Shown in pieces: positions 33,662 to 42,724 of a stretch of 64,000 nucleotides of DNA. Position 1 is the first letter of the stretch. Each line of letters begins with the position of its first letter. The notes beneath the pieces are model-generated. The model saw nothing but the letters and a program-made list of their open reading frames with translations. It ran no database searches and was not told the origin of the DNA. The position numbers and the translations under genes are program-made. Source of the stretch: SM1-50 sp964467345 (lineage in GTDB: Archaea > Thermoplasmatota > E2 > DHVEG-1); the NCBI GenBank assembly GCA_964467345.1, contig CAYXPY010000006.1:1-64000 (forward strand). The letters are read 5' to 3'.

Positions 33662-33868
33662 CGTGTTTCCTTCCTTTTTTTTTGGGGTTGATATTTTCAG
33701 TCGGTATTTAAGAGTTCTTACCCTGTGATGTGCGAGTGTAAATAAGCAGGAAAATCAGAAAACCACCTGAGGGGCTCTTTCTTTTCGTACGTCCTATTCG
33801 AAACGCTTTTTATGAGTCAAGAATCGAAAACTACATAAGGAAGAAATACATGGCAGCGGAGAATTCAT

Positions 33869-34675
33869 ATGAAGAAAACAGTAGTCGTTATCCTTGCAGC
33901 GTTCCTCGCCTTGACTGTTGTAGTCCCCATCGGTAGCGCAAGTGATGCTGGTGTGGTCGCCGACCAACACATCGTAACCATCTCCCTTGCAAGCACCGGT
34001 CTTCAGGTTGAAGAAACAATCAAGGTAACCAATGAGGGCGACCAGAATGTCACTTCGTTACGGTTCTGGATTCAGCAAAGCATCCTTGGTGCTGTCAAAA
34101 TCGTTGAGCTGCAATCAGGAAAGGAACTTGTCCCGCTCATCACAGGAAACATCCGTACCTGTAATCTGAGTGCAGCGAATCTTTCAATACTCCCTCAGGG
34201 GTCTCTGACTCTGGAGGTCACCTATTTTCTGCCGGCAAATGAACAGGATTTCGTAAAAACCCTTCTCTATGATAGCACCTTTTTCTCAGTCACCTACGAG
34301 GACCGGGATCTCTTCAAAGGGGAACATCTGCTGTATGGCTCTGATGTCAACAACGCGATTCGGATTCGTCTCTACAAGCCAACAGAAGCCCCGTTGAACA
34401 TCACCATGATCATCCTCATATTTGCTGTTGTCATCCTCGTGCTTGCCGCCCTTCTGTTCCTTCTGAAGAAGCAACGCTCGAAGACCAAAAAAACAGTCAT
34501 AGAGTCAGAAGAGACCCTTACAACGAAAAAAACACTGCTGCTGTCCCTGTTAAAGGACTTGGAAAAACAATATCGTGCGCAATCCATCTCCGCTGAGACC
34601 TACAACAAGATAAAGGATGACTACAAACAGCAAGCGGTTGACGCGATGAAAAAACTGGATGATCTGAAGAAATAA
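33869..34675 (+). CDS. Membrane-anchored protein with cytoplasmic SHOCT-like tail
   Basis: A signal peptide (MKKTVVVILAAFLALTVVVP) precedes an extracellular beta domain of about 150 residues with LQVEETIKVTNEGDQNVTSL, recalling integrin-type or DUF11-like domains. A membrane helix (MIILIFAVVILVLAALLFLL) and a basic cytoplasmic stretch follow. The C-terminal helices (LLKDLEKQYRAQSISAETYN and KIKDDYKQQAVDAM) resemble SHOCT-type short helical tails. GGAG lies 8 bases before the ATG. Such one-pass proteins are frequent in archaeal envelopes; function unknown. It is convergent with rfcL, with stops 3 bases apart. Confidence 0.7.
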   Translation: MKKTVVVILAAFLALTVVVPIGSASDAGVVADQHIVTISLASTGLQVEETIKVTNEGDQNVTSLRFWIQQSILGAVKIVELQSGKELVPLITGNIRTCNLSAANLSILPQGSLTLEVTYFLPANEQDFVKTLLYDSTFFSVTYEDRDLFKGEHLLYGSDVNNAIRIRLYKPTEAPLNITMIILIFAVVILVLAALLFLLKKQRSKTKKTVIESEETLTTKKTLLLSLLKDLEKQYRAQSISAETYNKIKDDYKQQAVDAMKKLDDLKK

Positions 34676-34677
34676 CC

Positions 34678-36117
34678 CTAAAAATCAAAGATGCTGGGTT
34701 GTTTCAGATCACCGTCTTCTTTTTTTTCCTCTTCAACGATTTTCTTCTCAACAGATTCGATCAGGATCTCGCCTTGTTTTTCGTCAGATTTCTCAGCACA
34801 TTGCACGATATCTTTCATCCGATGAAGGTACTTCTCTCCTAAAAGATATTTAACCTCGCTTTCAGAGAAACCCAACTGTTTAATCATCTTGCAGGCAAAC
34901 CGGGGGCTGTTCCGAAACAATGATTGGAACTGGGGGAGAATGGCATCTCTGGTCTTCCGATCCGAGCTATGGCTTTTTTGCGAGATTTTTTTTACCACGC
35001 TGTCGCGTGTTGCTCGAGAGGCTTGGTTGGCCTTCATCTGCTTTATCCATGTGGGGAATGCATACTGGTTGTTACCGTAGCTATGTGTTTTTGCTACGGA
35101 GACCCCTGCGCTCATCAGGTCGCAGGCGTAAGACCACAGCTCATAGGCTCGTATTTTGTTGACTCTTCCGAAGAACACATCTGCCTTTGAGACAGCGTCA
35201 TATCCTTGCACAAGATCCTCAGAATCGAGGTATTCTCTTGGGAGGTTTTCACTGATCCACAGGAGCAGCATCTCTGGTTGCACATCGGTGTTTCTCATAC
35301 AATCCCGGCTGTTCTGCATGTTTTTTGTCTTGAACACTTCCCGTAACGCATCAAAGATAAGGGTTTCTCTGTCGCGGTATCCAAGGACATCGATGTCTTC
35401 GAAGCTGAGCTGTTTGCGGTTCAGAGACAGGGATTGAAGATCATTGACCGCTGAGCGGACGTCTCCTTTTGACCGATCAGCGATGGTTTTTAACACCCGG
35501 ATGTCTGCTACGATGTCTTCTTGTCTGCAGATTCGTTTCAGCAACTCAACAATGGATGATGAGCCTACTTCGTAGAATTGAATGACCGTGCAGAGGGATT
35601 TGAGTATCTCCCCGCCTCCTTTTGTCAGATTATAAAAATCATTGACGATGAGGATGATTGGTTGTTTCGTTATCTTTATTGTGTCGATGATTGCTTTCTT
35701 GCCACCTTTATCTCCCAGTGAACTGTCTGCTTCTGATTTGTCGAGTTTCTCATAGAGGTTATCTGCCTCGTCAAGAACGATCAGCTTTCGACCTCCCTTC
35801 CTGGAGGGGGTGAATCCTCCGCTGCTATCAAACGTTTCGTTGATGGCACCTGCTGTAGCAACGCGTTTTATCGCAGTCTCATTGCGTGTATCTGATGCGT
35901 TCAATTCTAAGATGGTCCATCCAAGGTCTGCGGCAAGGGCAAGAGCACTGCTGGTCTTTCCGGTCCCTGGTTTTCCTGAAAGGATGGCTGCGCGTTTCTC
36001 TGGGATTTTCCCCTGGTTCCATCGTCCCGCCCAGAGACGTAGGCTTGAGAGGGCACGATCGTTCCCTACCACGTCACGCAATTTCCTTGGCCGGTATTTC
36101 TCAGTCCAGTCCTCCAT
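34678..36117 (-). CDS. rfcL: Replication factor C large subunit
   Basis: RfcL, with RfcS, loads the PCNA clamp onto primed DNA using ATP. It begins MEDWTEKYRPRKLRDVVGN, the clamp-loader opening; Walker A is SGKPGTGKTSS, Walker B is LIVLDEADNLYE, and a sensor 1 region (ILIVNDFYNLTK) and RSAVNDLQ (sensor 2) follow. The C-terminal domain ends QPSIFDF, a PIP-like motif for PCNA. The 479-residue length is typical. FEN1 20 kb away ends in a similar tail. tRNA-Ser lies upstream on the other strand. Confidence 0.96.
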   Translation of the reverse strand: MEDWTEKYRPRKLRDVVGNDRALSSLRLWAGRWNQGKIPEKRAAILSGKPGTGKTSSALALAADLGWTILELNASDTRNETAIKRVATAGAINETFDSSGGFTPSRKGGRKLIVLDEADNLYEKLDKSEADSSLGDKGGKKAIIDTIKITKQPIILIVNDFYNLTKGGGEILKSLCTVIQFYEVGSSSIVELLKRICRQEDIVADIRVLKTIADRSKGDVRSAVNDLQSLSLNRKQLSFEDIDVLGYRDRETLIFDALREVFKTKNMQNSRDCMRNTDVQPEMLLLWISENLPREYLDSEDLVQGYDAVSKADVFFGRVNKIRAYELWSYACDLMSAGVSVAKTHSYGNNQYAFPTWIKQMKANQASRATRDSVVKKISQKSHSSDRKTRDAILPQFQSLFRNSPRFACKMIKQLGFSESEVKYLLGEKYLHRMKDIVQCAEKSDEKQGEILIESVEKKIVEEEKKEDGDLKQPSIFDF

Positions 36118-36205
36118 ACTCTATTTGATAGAAAGAGACAGTATTTTAAGATTTGTTTTGACATAACCTTTTTATCGGTCTGGTTTATTATCTCCCACTC
36201 CGGAT

Positions 36206-36288
36206 GCGGGGATGGCCCAGCCCGGTAAGGCGTTGGATTGCTAATCCAATGGTCTCTGACCTCGGGAGTTCGAATCTCCCTCCCCGCG
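36206..36288 (+). tRNA. tRNA-Ser (GCT)
   Basis: The acceptor arms GCGGGGA and TCCCCGC pair. The anticodon stem TTGGA/TCCAA encloses TTGCTAA with anticodon GCT. A long variable arm (TGGTCTCTGACCTCG region) and discriminator G are typical of tRNA-Ser. The T arm is GGGAG, TTCGAAT, CTCCC. CCA is not encoded. Confidence 0.95.
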
Positions 36289-36340
36289 CTAACATATATT
36301 ACGGTAAATGTTGTTAGAAGAAATCAGAACCGTTTTAGTC

Positions 36341-36368
36341 TCTAGGGGTTCAAATCCCTTCCCCTGCA
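36341..36368 (+). repeat. tRNA 3'-end remnant R1 (candidate attachment site)
   Basis: AGGGG, TTCAAAT, CCCTT forms a T arm and CCCCTGCA continues as the 3' acceptor strand and discriminator of a tRNA, but there is no 5' half (no GCAGGGG) before it. It matches R2 at 37374 except for one base and one gap. Confidence 0.55.
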
Positions 36369-36432
36369 TACTTACCTATTGTTTTATATTTAATAATGAT
36401 TTCTTTGAATAAAGACAAATCAGAGTGAAAAA

Positions 36433-37317
36433 ATGAAACAACCAGATGATGTAGTCTATGAACATACCCAGGTTGAGAATATTCTTCACCGTGTGAATGT
36501 ATGGTTTTTACCTTTTCGATGGGGAATCAATACATATCGTGGTTGTGAACACAACTGCATCTACTGTAACGCAAGATACACCCATGAGTACCTTGGGTTA
36601 CCAACTGGTGAGTTCGCCTATCAAATAATAATTAAAGATAATGCAGCAGAGATTCTTGACAAAGAACTTTCAAAAGAAAAATGGAATAAGAAATGGACGG
36701 TTAATTTATCAACTGTTACCGACCCGTATCAACCAGCAGAGCGTCAATTTAAAATAACAAGAGACGTCCTAAAGGTGTTTCTCAAGCATCATAACGCTCT
36801 TTTGGTTACAACTAAATCAGATTTGATTATGAGAGATTTAGATATTCTTTCGGAGATAGCACAAACAGGTTTTCTTAATGTCGTCCTTACTATTCCTATG
36901 TTAGATGAAGAGTTAAGAAAAAAGATGGAACCCAAGGCACCAAGTATCCAAAAACGGGTTGAAGTCCTAAATAAGATTCATAGTGCAGGTGTTACAGTTG
37001 GTGTCACGGCAATTCCCCTTTTTCCTTACATATCAGATGGCGAGAAGGATTTGGAAAAACTCATTAAAACCCTGGCAGAGAATGGTGCTGATTATGTGAT
37101 TATAGATACGCTTAATTTCCGTGAAGAGTCAAGAAACAGAATCATACCTTTTATCAAAGAGCAGTATCCAACATTGGTTCCAAATTATGAAGAACTCTAT
37201 AAAACAATTTACTGTGACAAAGAATATGCAAAACAGGTTAGAAAATATGCGAACAGATTTATTAAGAAATATAACGTAGATAAATACGATAAAATGTTTT
37301 CTTATCACAAAAGTTAA
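36433..37317 (+). CDS. SplB-like radical SAM protein
   Basis: The radical SAM cysteines are C38, C42 and C45 in RGCEHNCIYCNARYTHEYLG. The sequence follows the SplB (COG1533) group: INTYRGCEHNC, STVTDPYQPAERQFKITRD, VTTKSDLIMRDLDIL and DTLNFREESRNRI. Spore photolyase SplB repairs a thymine dimer, but many homologues of this group in archaea have unknown substrates. The 294-residue length fits. The gene is AT-rich and flanked by tRNA 3'-end repeats (R1, R2), suggesting it arrived on a small inserted element. A DNA repair role is a guess from family. Confidence 0.85.
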   Translation: MKQPDDVVYEHTQVENILHRVNVWFLPFRWGINTYRGCEHNCIYCNARYTHEYLGLPTGEFAYQIIIKDNAAEILDKELSKEKWNKKWTVNLSTVTDPYQPAERQFKITRDVLKVFLKHHNALLVTTKSDLIMRDLDILSEIAQTGFLNVVLTIPMLDEELRKKMEPKAPSIQKRVEVLNKIHSAGVTVGVTAIPLFPYISDGEKDLEKLIKTLAENGADYVIIDTLNFREESRNRIIPFIKEQYPTLVPNYEELYKTIYCDKEYAKQVRKYANRFIKKYNVDKYDKMFSYHKS

Positions 37318-37373
37318 TCTTTTTATGTCAACAGGAGTAAATCATCCTCTGTCAATCTTTATCGTACTGGTAA

Positions 37374-37399
37374 TCGTGGGTTCAAATCCCTTCCCTGCA
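37374..37399 (+). repeat. tRNA 3'-end remnant R2 (candidate attachment site)
   Basis: GGGTTCAAATCCCTTCC followed by CTGCA repeats R1 directly, 1.03 kb further on. Together they flank the SplB-like gene. Confidence 0.55.
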
Positions 37400-37466
37400 C
37401 TATTAATTTTATTTAATCGAAAAAACTCATGCAACAGATATGAAATTAACAAATATGTTAACAAAT

Positions 37467-37491
37467 GCGAGTCTAAATCTCCTTCCTCGCG
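37467..37491 (+). repeat. tRNA-Ser 3'-end remnant R3
   Basis: GCGAG, TCTAAAT, CTCCTTCCTCGCG is a degenerate copy of the tRNA-Ser 3' end (36263-36288). In the 393 bases between the SplB-like gene and the flavodoxin gene at 37711 I see R2, R3 and AT-rich promoter sequence, nothing else. Confidence 0.45.
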
Positions 37492-37710
37492 TATTATTTA
37501 TCATGGTTCTAATTGCTACGAATGTTAAAAGAAGGGACAAAACGAATCAATTTCGATAATTATAAGATTTGATTCTCTTTTCCACCCCTATCAATTTTAA
37601 TTTGTTATAAAAAAAAAATCTACAACATGACCATAAATTAATGATAGAAAATAATAATTGGTTTTTATACTAAATAACTGATTTGGATATAACCGATACG
37701 GAGAATAGAA

Positions 37711-38163
37711 ATGAACATCAGCATCATATACGAGTCTAAATATGGGAATGGAAAACAAGCGATGACGTATCTTGAAAAAATCTTAAGCAATAAAGGATTT
37801 TCTGTCCAACTCCTGTCAATTCATGAACTTAAACCACACATGCTTCCCGAATCGGATTTGTATATTTTTAGTGCACCGAATGCGTTTGGAAAAATCGTAC
37901 GATCCATGAGGAAATTTCTAGAGAAAATAGAGATACAAAGTCCATCTGCGCGATATATTCTTTTTAACACCTGTCTAAATCCAACATCGAAACAGGACAG
38001 AGGTCTTGAACAGATGGAAGAAATTCTCCAGGAAAAAAATATCACGAAGTTATCTGAAGGAGTAAAACTCAAGGTCATGGCAATGAAGGGACCCCTTGAA
38101 ACAGGATATGAAAAAAAACTTGATGAGATGGCTGAGACGATTCAATCAACTCTTAAGATATAA
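37711..38163 (+). CDS. Flavodoxin-fold protein
   Basis: A 150-residue protein with a flavodoxin-like phosphate loop (YESKYGNGKQAM), a second FMN loop in FSAPNAFGKIVRS and the strand RYILFNTCLNP. It is shorter and poorer in consensus than classical flavodoxins, so FMN binding is likely but not certain. GGAG precedes the ATG by 9 bases. It lies in the AT-rich stretch after tRNA-Ser, before another flavodoxin-domain gene, and may be cotranscribed with it. Confidence 0.75.
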   Translation: MNISIIYESKYGNGKQAMTYLEKILSNKGFSVQLLSIHELKPHMLPESDLYIFSAPNAFGKIVRSMRKFLEKIEIQSPSARYILFNTCLNPTSKQDRGLEQMEEILQEKNITKLSEGVKLKVMAMKGPLETGYEKKLDEMAETIQSTLKI

Positions 38164-38248
38164 GCACTGGTTATAAATCAACATTGAAAAATAAACATAA
38201 ACTCTAAAAATAATAACATAATATCAAAAAAAGAGAAGGCTACATAAC

Positions 38249-38821
38249 ATGAACGGAAGACCTCATGGGCTCATTGTTTATGGCACTAGTTTTGGTGCAA
38301 CGAAGGCAACCTCTGAAGAAATTGCACAAATACTTCGAGCGGAAAACTTCGATATTAAGATTGTCAATGCACAAGAGGAAAAAATCAGAGACATCTCTGA
38401 GTATCAACTCATCATCGTTGGTAGTAGCTTGGCAAATTGCAGATGGAATAACCAAGCAGAGGATTTTTTAAAAAGATTCCATAAAGAATTAGATCAGAAA
38501 AAGTTGGCTCTCTTCGTATCCTCTGTAATCACAATCGCTGAACGAGAAGGAAACAAAGAAGAAATTGTCAAAGCACGGAAATTTGCCTTAGAAGATAAAA
38601 TATCAAAGTATAGCCTCAAGCCTATCATGACAGGTATGTTTGGTGGTATCTTGAACTATAATAAAATGGGGCTCCTCGCACGGAAAGGGATGGAAATCGC
38701 TTTCAAATCGCGACTTCAAAAAAACGGATTTAAAGAGGTTCAACCTGGTGTTTATGATTTGCACAATTGGGATGAGATTCGAAGCTGGGCTAGAGATCTC
38801 GCCAAAAAGGCACGTGAATAA
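38249..38821 (+). CDS. Flavodoxin-domain protein, HemG-like
   Basis: The protein resembles the flavodoxin_5 group of menaquinone-dependent protoporphyrinogen oxidase: LIVYGTSFGATKATSEEIAQ for the FMN phosphate, YQLIIVGSSLANCRWNNQA for the ring, and SVITIAEREGN. The C-terminal third (KSRLQKNGFKEVQPGVYDLH) extends beyond a plain flavodoxin, 190 residues in total. A true HemG role would need heme synthesis genes, and none is near. It follows another flavodoxin-fold gene in the AT-rich island. Confidence 0.75.
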   Translation: MNGRPHGLIVYGTSFGATKATSEEIAQILRAENFDIKIVNAQEEKIRDISEYQLIIVGSSLANCRWNNQAEDFLKRFHKELDQKKLALFVSSVITIAEREGNKEEIVKARKFALEDKISKYSLKPIMTGMFGGILNYNKMGLLARKGMEIAFKSRLQKNGFKEVQPGVYDLHNWDEIRSWARDLAKKARE

Positions 38822-38868
38822 ACGCGTACAAAGAGCATAATTGGAAATCAGAAATGATGTGACAGTAT

Positions 38869-39240
38869 ATGAACCATGACAGCAAATCAAAGAAAGCGTT
38901 GATTCTGTCTTTAGTAGCAGGTATTCTCATAATGAGTAATACGATACTGCTGGGAGTTGCAGCAACGTGGTTTCCGAAGATTATACCGACGCTTCCAGGA
39001 GGGACCGCGAATGATACTCAGACTCTTCATATGCTTACCGCTATTGGATTGATACTTGGTGTTCTGGTTTTATTTGCAGCAATACTGCTGCATATTAAAC
39101 CTGTTCATAAAAGAGTATGGGGGATACTTGTTGTAGTGTTCTCGATACCAAGCGTCATCACGGGTGGGGGGTTCATCATCGGTTTCATATTAGGTATCAT
39201 AGGTGGAGCGTTATCGCTTTCACGAAAACCTGACGTATAA
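38869..39240 (+). CDS. Small membrane protein (DUF4064/DUF6114-like)
   Basis: A 123-residue protein with about four membrane segments: ALILSLVAGILIMSNTILLG, LTAIGLILGVLVLFAAILLH, IPSVITGGGFIIGFILGI and the overlapping GGALS end. The glycine-rich hairpin GGGFIIGFILGIIGGALSL near the C-terminus is typical of small archaeal and Gram-positive membrane proteins annotated DUF4064 or DUF6114. The match is from pattern memory only. Function unknown. The next gene starts 15 bases after its stop, so the two are probably an operon. Confidence 0.65.
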   Translation: MNHDSKSKKALILSLVAGILIMSNTILLGVAATWFPKIIPTLPGGTANDTQTLHMLTAIGLILGVLVLFAAILLHIKPVHKRVWGILVVVFSIPSVITGGGFIIGFILGIIGGALSLSRKPDV

Positions 39241-39255
39241 AGGACAGTGGGAATA

Positions 39256-39780
39256 ATGGTTGAAATTATGGAAATTTCTGTTGCTGTTGCAGCAGTAGGT
39301 GTTTTGATCGGTTTTGTTTACTATATTTTACAGATGAGATATCAGAATAATGTCAGGAGAGCGGACTTGCTCATAAGACTTTATTCTACTACGAACAGCA
39401 AAGAAATCGCAGATTCAGCTTGGAACGTGTCCCGCCTCCAGGTTAAAGATTATGGGGATTATGTAAAACAGTATGGTTCATTTCTCTCAGAAAACCCAAT
39501 GCACAGAGATGTAGTGAAAATTCTTGGTATTTATGATTTAATCGGCAGTCTTCTTTTCAAGAAACTCATAGACCCGGATCTTGCTTCCAATATTTTGGGT
39601 GTGGGTCACACCAAGATGCTCTACGAGCGGCTCAAACCAATACTAGTAGGAATCAGAAGAGAAACTAATGAGCCAGGAGCATATTCTGGGTTTGATTACC
39701 TCGTTAAGGAACTTACAAGATTAGAGCCTCAATTAAAAAAAACAACAGCACTCATGCAGGGTTCCTCAGAATTACCTTAA
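39256..39780 (+). CDS. Membrane-anchored cytoplasmic protein
   Basis: I take the ATG at 39256; an in-frame GTG at 39247 is too close to the previous stop to leave room for a ribosome binding site. One N-terminal membrane helix (ISVAVAAVGVLIGFVYYIL) is followed by a helical cytoplasmic domain of about 145 residues (RADLLIRLYSTTNSKEIADS; LGIYDLIGSLLFKKLIDPDL). This plan recalls DUF4760-type proteins, but the match is not firm. Function unknown. It ends the AT-rich run. Confidence 0.6.
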   Translation: MVEIMEISVAVAAVGVLIGFVYYILQMRYQNNVRRADLLIRLYSTTNSKEIADSAWNVSRLQVKDYGDYVKQYGSFLSENPMHRDVVKILGIYDLIGSLLFKKLIDPDLASNILGVGHTKMLYERLKPILVGIRRETNEPGAYSGFDYLVKELTRLEPQLKKTTALMQGSSELP

Positions 39781-39898
39781 CAGAGTACACAATATTAATA
39801 TTTTTCGAAGCACAGTCAATTCCTCCTACCAAATAATTCGTTTTCATATAACTGATATAAAACCATTTTTTTCCTTGATTTTTATGCACTGAAAATCG

Positions 39899-40843
39899 TT
39901 ATTCTAAAAAGTATTCACCAGTCCCAAAGTTGTACCGGGACTGAAAAATTTTTGATAGATGATCAGTACCAGTAGTAATATTCTCATATGCCTCTGGTTT
40001 GTTTTTGAGAAAATAGTCAAACCACCCGGTTGCATATCGGAGGCAGAGATCTTTTTGCCATGGGGGGCATAAACAATATTTTCCAAATGCTGCGGTAAAA
40101 CCAATATGTGTCCCCCATTGTATTGCTATCAGCTCTTTTGGGGGATTTGCATTTTTATAACAAAGGGATGCTATCGGGATACTAAATGTGATATCAAAAC
40201 ATCCTACTTGGAATTGAATAGGCACAGCTACATCATGTACGGTGACAACACTCCCCTGAGACAATGCGACTACAGCATCTATCCTTTTATCAACGGCAGC
40301 AGTCTGTGTCACTACGATACTGCCCATCGAATGGCCAATAAGACCAAGTCTTTCACCATCAACCAGATCTCTCACCGGGCTGTCATGTAGTAAATATGTT
40401 GTCGCATCCATGGTTGCCATCACGAATTCATCCCGAGCGTAATGAAAATAAACTTCAAAAAAGGTGCTAAACCGTAGATAAAAATTCAAGGAAGGAATTG
40501 AAATGGATCTATTGCCTAGCATGCCTTCGGATCGGCCTTGGCCTGGGAAATCAAAGAATAAGACAACATAGCCTTGTTCTGCTAAGGCATTCGGTATCCA
40601 GTTATATGCCTCTGCATAACCAGCGAATCCTTCACAAAAAACGATCCCTGGGTATGTTTCAGATTGGTCGGAGGGATAGTAGATCTCACCATACAATGTA
40701 TAATTATTACTTTCAAATGTGACGGTTATCATTTCTACAGAGTCTGCGTTTGTAGTGTACGATGAGAGTGCTTTTTCTGGATGAACAACACAGGCACAAC
40801 AAAGTAGTATGAGTAAGGAAACTGATACTAATCTTGGAAACAT
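39899..40843 (-). CDS. Secreted alpha/beta hydrolase
   Basis: The N-terminus MFPRLVSVSLLILLCCACVV is a signal peptide with cysteines that could serve as a lipobox. The hydrolase core shows VFCEGFAGYAEAYNWIPNAL, FFDFPGQGRSEG and the nucleophile elbow GLIGHSMGSIV. The acid and the histidine (THIGFTAAFG) follow in the C-terminal part. It is related to dienelactone hydrolase and acyl-peptidase folds; substrate unknown. It is monocistronic, with a long intergenic space on both sides. The gene is moderately AT-rich, like its left neighbours. Confidence 0.78.
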   Translation of the reverse strand: MFPRLVSVSLLILLCCACVVHPEKALSSYTTNADSVEMITVTFESNNYTLYGEIYYPSDQSETYPGIVFCEGFAGYAEAYNWIPNALAEQGYVVLFFDFPGQGRSEGMLGNRSISIPSLNFYLRFSTFFEVYFHYARDEFVMATMDATTYLLHDSPVRDLVDGERLGLIGHSMGSIVVTQTAAVDKRIDAVVALSQGSVVTVHDVAVPIQFQVGCFDITFSIPIASLCYKNANPPKELIAIQWGTHIGFTAAFGKYCLCPPWQKDLCLRYATGWFDYFLKNKPEAYENITTGTDHLSKIFQSRYNFGTGEYFLE

Positions 40844-41048
40844 AACAAGATATCATGTATTTTCTCTCTTATAAGCATTTTTCATACTATTTATATCACT
40901 TCGGTTGACAAGGGTTATTTTTCGGTATGTTTTGTGTTCAAAGCCCTTTTCTCTTCTTATTTAATGGTGCAACAAAGTAGCACACTCAAAACCTTCGGAA
41001 TACTCAAAAAAAAAAATAGAAAGAAAGGCGAGGTGTTATATGATATCG

Positions 41049-41441
41049 TTATTTTTTTTGTTTTCGTCTGATGAGTAGTCCACTCCCAGCTAAACCAATA
41101 AGAACAACGACTCCAATGATTCCAAGCACGGGTAGGTTTAACGATGACGTCGCCTCTGAATTTGCTGTGGGATTTGGGCTGATCAACATATCGCCAGTAT
41201 AGTTTTGATAATCGGGGAGTTCGTTGGTTTCGCCTTCCTCAACAATGTCATCGCCAGTAGCGATGAGCAGAGGTTCGGCAGTTCCTTCAGTCTCATCGAT
41301 TGTATCGGTCATCCCCATATCTTCAGGGGCTTGGGTTTCCCTGACAATAGGGTCTTCTGCCGAGACGGATGCTGCCGTCATCATTATTACAAGGATTCCT
41401 ACAATGCTTATCATCGGTTTCCAACTTTTTTTTATTTTCAT
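41049..41441 (-). CDS. Small secreted protein with C-terminal membrane anchor
   Basis: A 130-residue protein with a signal peptide (MKIKKSWKPMISIVGILVIM), an acidic low-complexity ectodomain of about 65 residues (ETQAPEDMGMTDTIDETEGT) and a C-terminal membrane helix (LGIIGVVVLIGLAGSGLL) ending RRKQKK. This is the layout of a surface-displayed protein, but there is no PGF motif. GGTG lies 8 bases before the ATG. A palindrome overlaps its 5' leader. Confidence 0.7.
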   Translation of the reverse strand: MKIKKSWKPMISIVGILVIMMTAASVSAEDPIVRETQAPEDMGMTDTIDETEGTAEPLLIATGDDIVEEGETNELPDYQNYTGDMLISPNPTANSEATSSLNLPVLGIIGVVVLIGLAGSGLLIRRKQKK

Positions 41442-41457
41442 GGTCTTTCACCTTACT

Positions 41458-41472
41458 ACCGATATTGTCGGT
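41458..41472. promoter_or_regulatory. Palindrome in the leader of the small surface protein gene
   Basis: ACCGATATTGTCGGT (arms ACCGA/TCGGT) lies between the TATA-like CTATATAAAT (41478-41487, minus strand) and the start codon at 41441, a repressor-like position. The rest of the 310-base gap up to 41752 is AT-rich with T-runs that may end the lipoprotein transcript; I see no other feature there. Confidence 0.4.
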
Positions 41473-41751
41473 TTCCATTTATATAGTGTCTTAAAATGTT
41501 TGGAAAAAACCAAATAATAACCTCTATTTTTTTCATTTATTTCCAATTTATCTTATATAGATAAAGATTAACCAAAATAGCCTGAAAAACGAAAACGACC
41601 GGAGGAACTGAATCAGAATCCCCCTCTGGTCTATTATTATAATCAAGAATGTATCACATTTACTTTTCAGTATGAATGAATTGATATTTTTTATGGATTT
41701 TTATCAAATTTTTTACTTATTTTTTTGTAAATACCCTAAAAGATTATTTTC

Positions 41752-42702
41752 TTATCTCCGGTAAGCTATATAGATATCTGCCTCAAGCATCACTCCCTCC
41801 TTATAGAAATGATGCACAAAGTAGACATTCCCCAGAGAATCAAGGGTTGGCTCTCCAGCAAATTGAGAAACGATAAGTTCCGGTGATTGCCAGGTCCCAT
41901 TTATTTTTACAGATCGAAACACCGCCGGGGTACCAAGATACGTCCTGGTGAACCAGAGTTCCTTACCGTCAACGGAGAGATAGGGATAGCCTTCATCCTC
42001 AGCAGAATTGACCGTTTCGATATTCACCGGAACCTGCCATTCACCTGCGACTTTTGTTGACATCCAGATATCTCGTTTTCCGTTTCCCCCAACCCGTGAG
42101 GAATGAAAATACAGCTCATCACCCTGGATGTGCAATTCTCCGACCTCATAGTCCGGGTTGAAAGCTGCTTGTTGCCAGTCCTGCCAACCCCCCTGTTGGA
42201 ATCGAGCGAAAAACCACTGAACACCACTATACCCTTCACGTGCGGAGCAAAACCAAAGAATGTTCTGGTCAACGCAGGCACATCCATCCAAAGCAAGCTT
42301 TCCTTTCTCCTGGAGCATGACCCGCTCTGGTTTCGTCCAGTTCCCCTCCTCCAAAAGGCAAACATAAATGCCGGTGACCTCGTCAAGAACCTGCCGTTCT
42401 GCTGGAACAGACACATCAGGGGTGAAGAAAAAATACAGCTCTGCCCCATCACTGGTAATAAAAGGTGAATCCTCAGCCCCCGCGGTGTTCACGGGTCCAG
42501 GGAGGGGGACTGGTTCGCTAAAATCAGATGAATGCATCTGAGGAGGATACTGATCGTCTGCAGGAGTAAGCTTGACGGCTGTCGATGGAATCTTACTGTC
42601 CCTCTCAGGAGTAATTATAGGCTCGCTTTTTTGTTGCTCCATACAACCCGTGACCATAAGTATGCTGCTGCAGAAAAGAATGATGATGCATAGTCTCTTC
42701 AT
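41752..42702 (-). CDS. WD40-like (PD40) beta-propeller lipoprotein
   Basis: The signal peptide ends in the lipobox VTGC (residues 17-20), so the protein is a lipid-anchored surface protein. The body has TolB-type PD40 blades: SPFITSDGAELYFFFTPDVS, LDGCACVDQNILWFCSAREG, LHIQGDELYFHSSRVGGNGK, YLSVDGKELWFTRTYLG and the PTLDSLGNVYFVHHF unit. Such propellers bind carbohydrates or proteins. GAGGGCCC precedes the ATG, and the stop of the radical SAM gene is 23 bases upstream, so it can be the last gene of that operon. Confidence 0.82.
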   Translation of the reverse strand: MKRLCIIILFCSSILMVTGCMEQQKSEPIITPERDSKIPSTAVKLTPADDQYPPQMHSSDFSEPVPLPGPVNTAGAEDSPFITSDGAELYFFFTPDVSVPAERQVLDEVTGIYVCLLEEGNWTKPERVMLQEKGKLALDGCACVDQNILWFCSAREGYSGVQWFFARFQQGGWQDWQQAAFNPDYEVGELHIQGDELYFHSSRVGGNGKRDIWMSTKVAGEWQVPVNIETVNSAEDEGYPYLSVDGKELWFTRTYLGTPAVFRSVKINGTWQSPELIVSQFAGEPTLDSLGNVYFVHHFYKEGVMLEADIYIAYRR

Positions 42703-42724
42703 GGGCCCTCATTTTTTTGATTAC

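Noticed and set aside
36341..36368. A second intact tRNA after tRNA-Ser
   Set aside because: Only the T arm and 3' acceptor strand exist; the 5' half and anticodon arm are missing.
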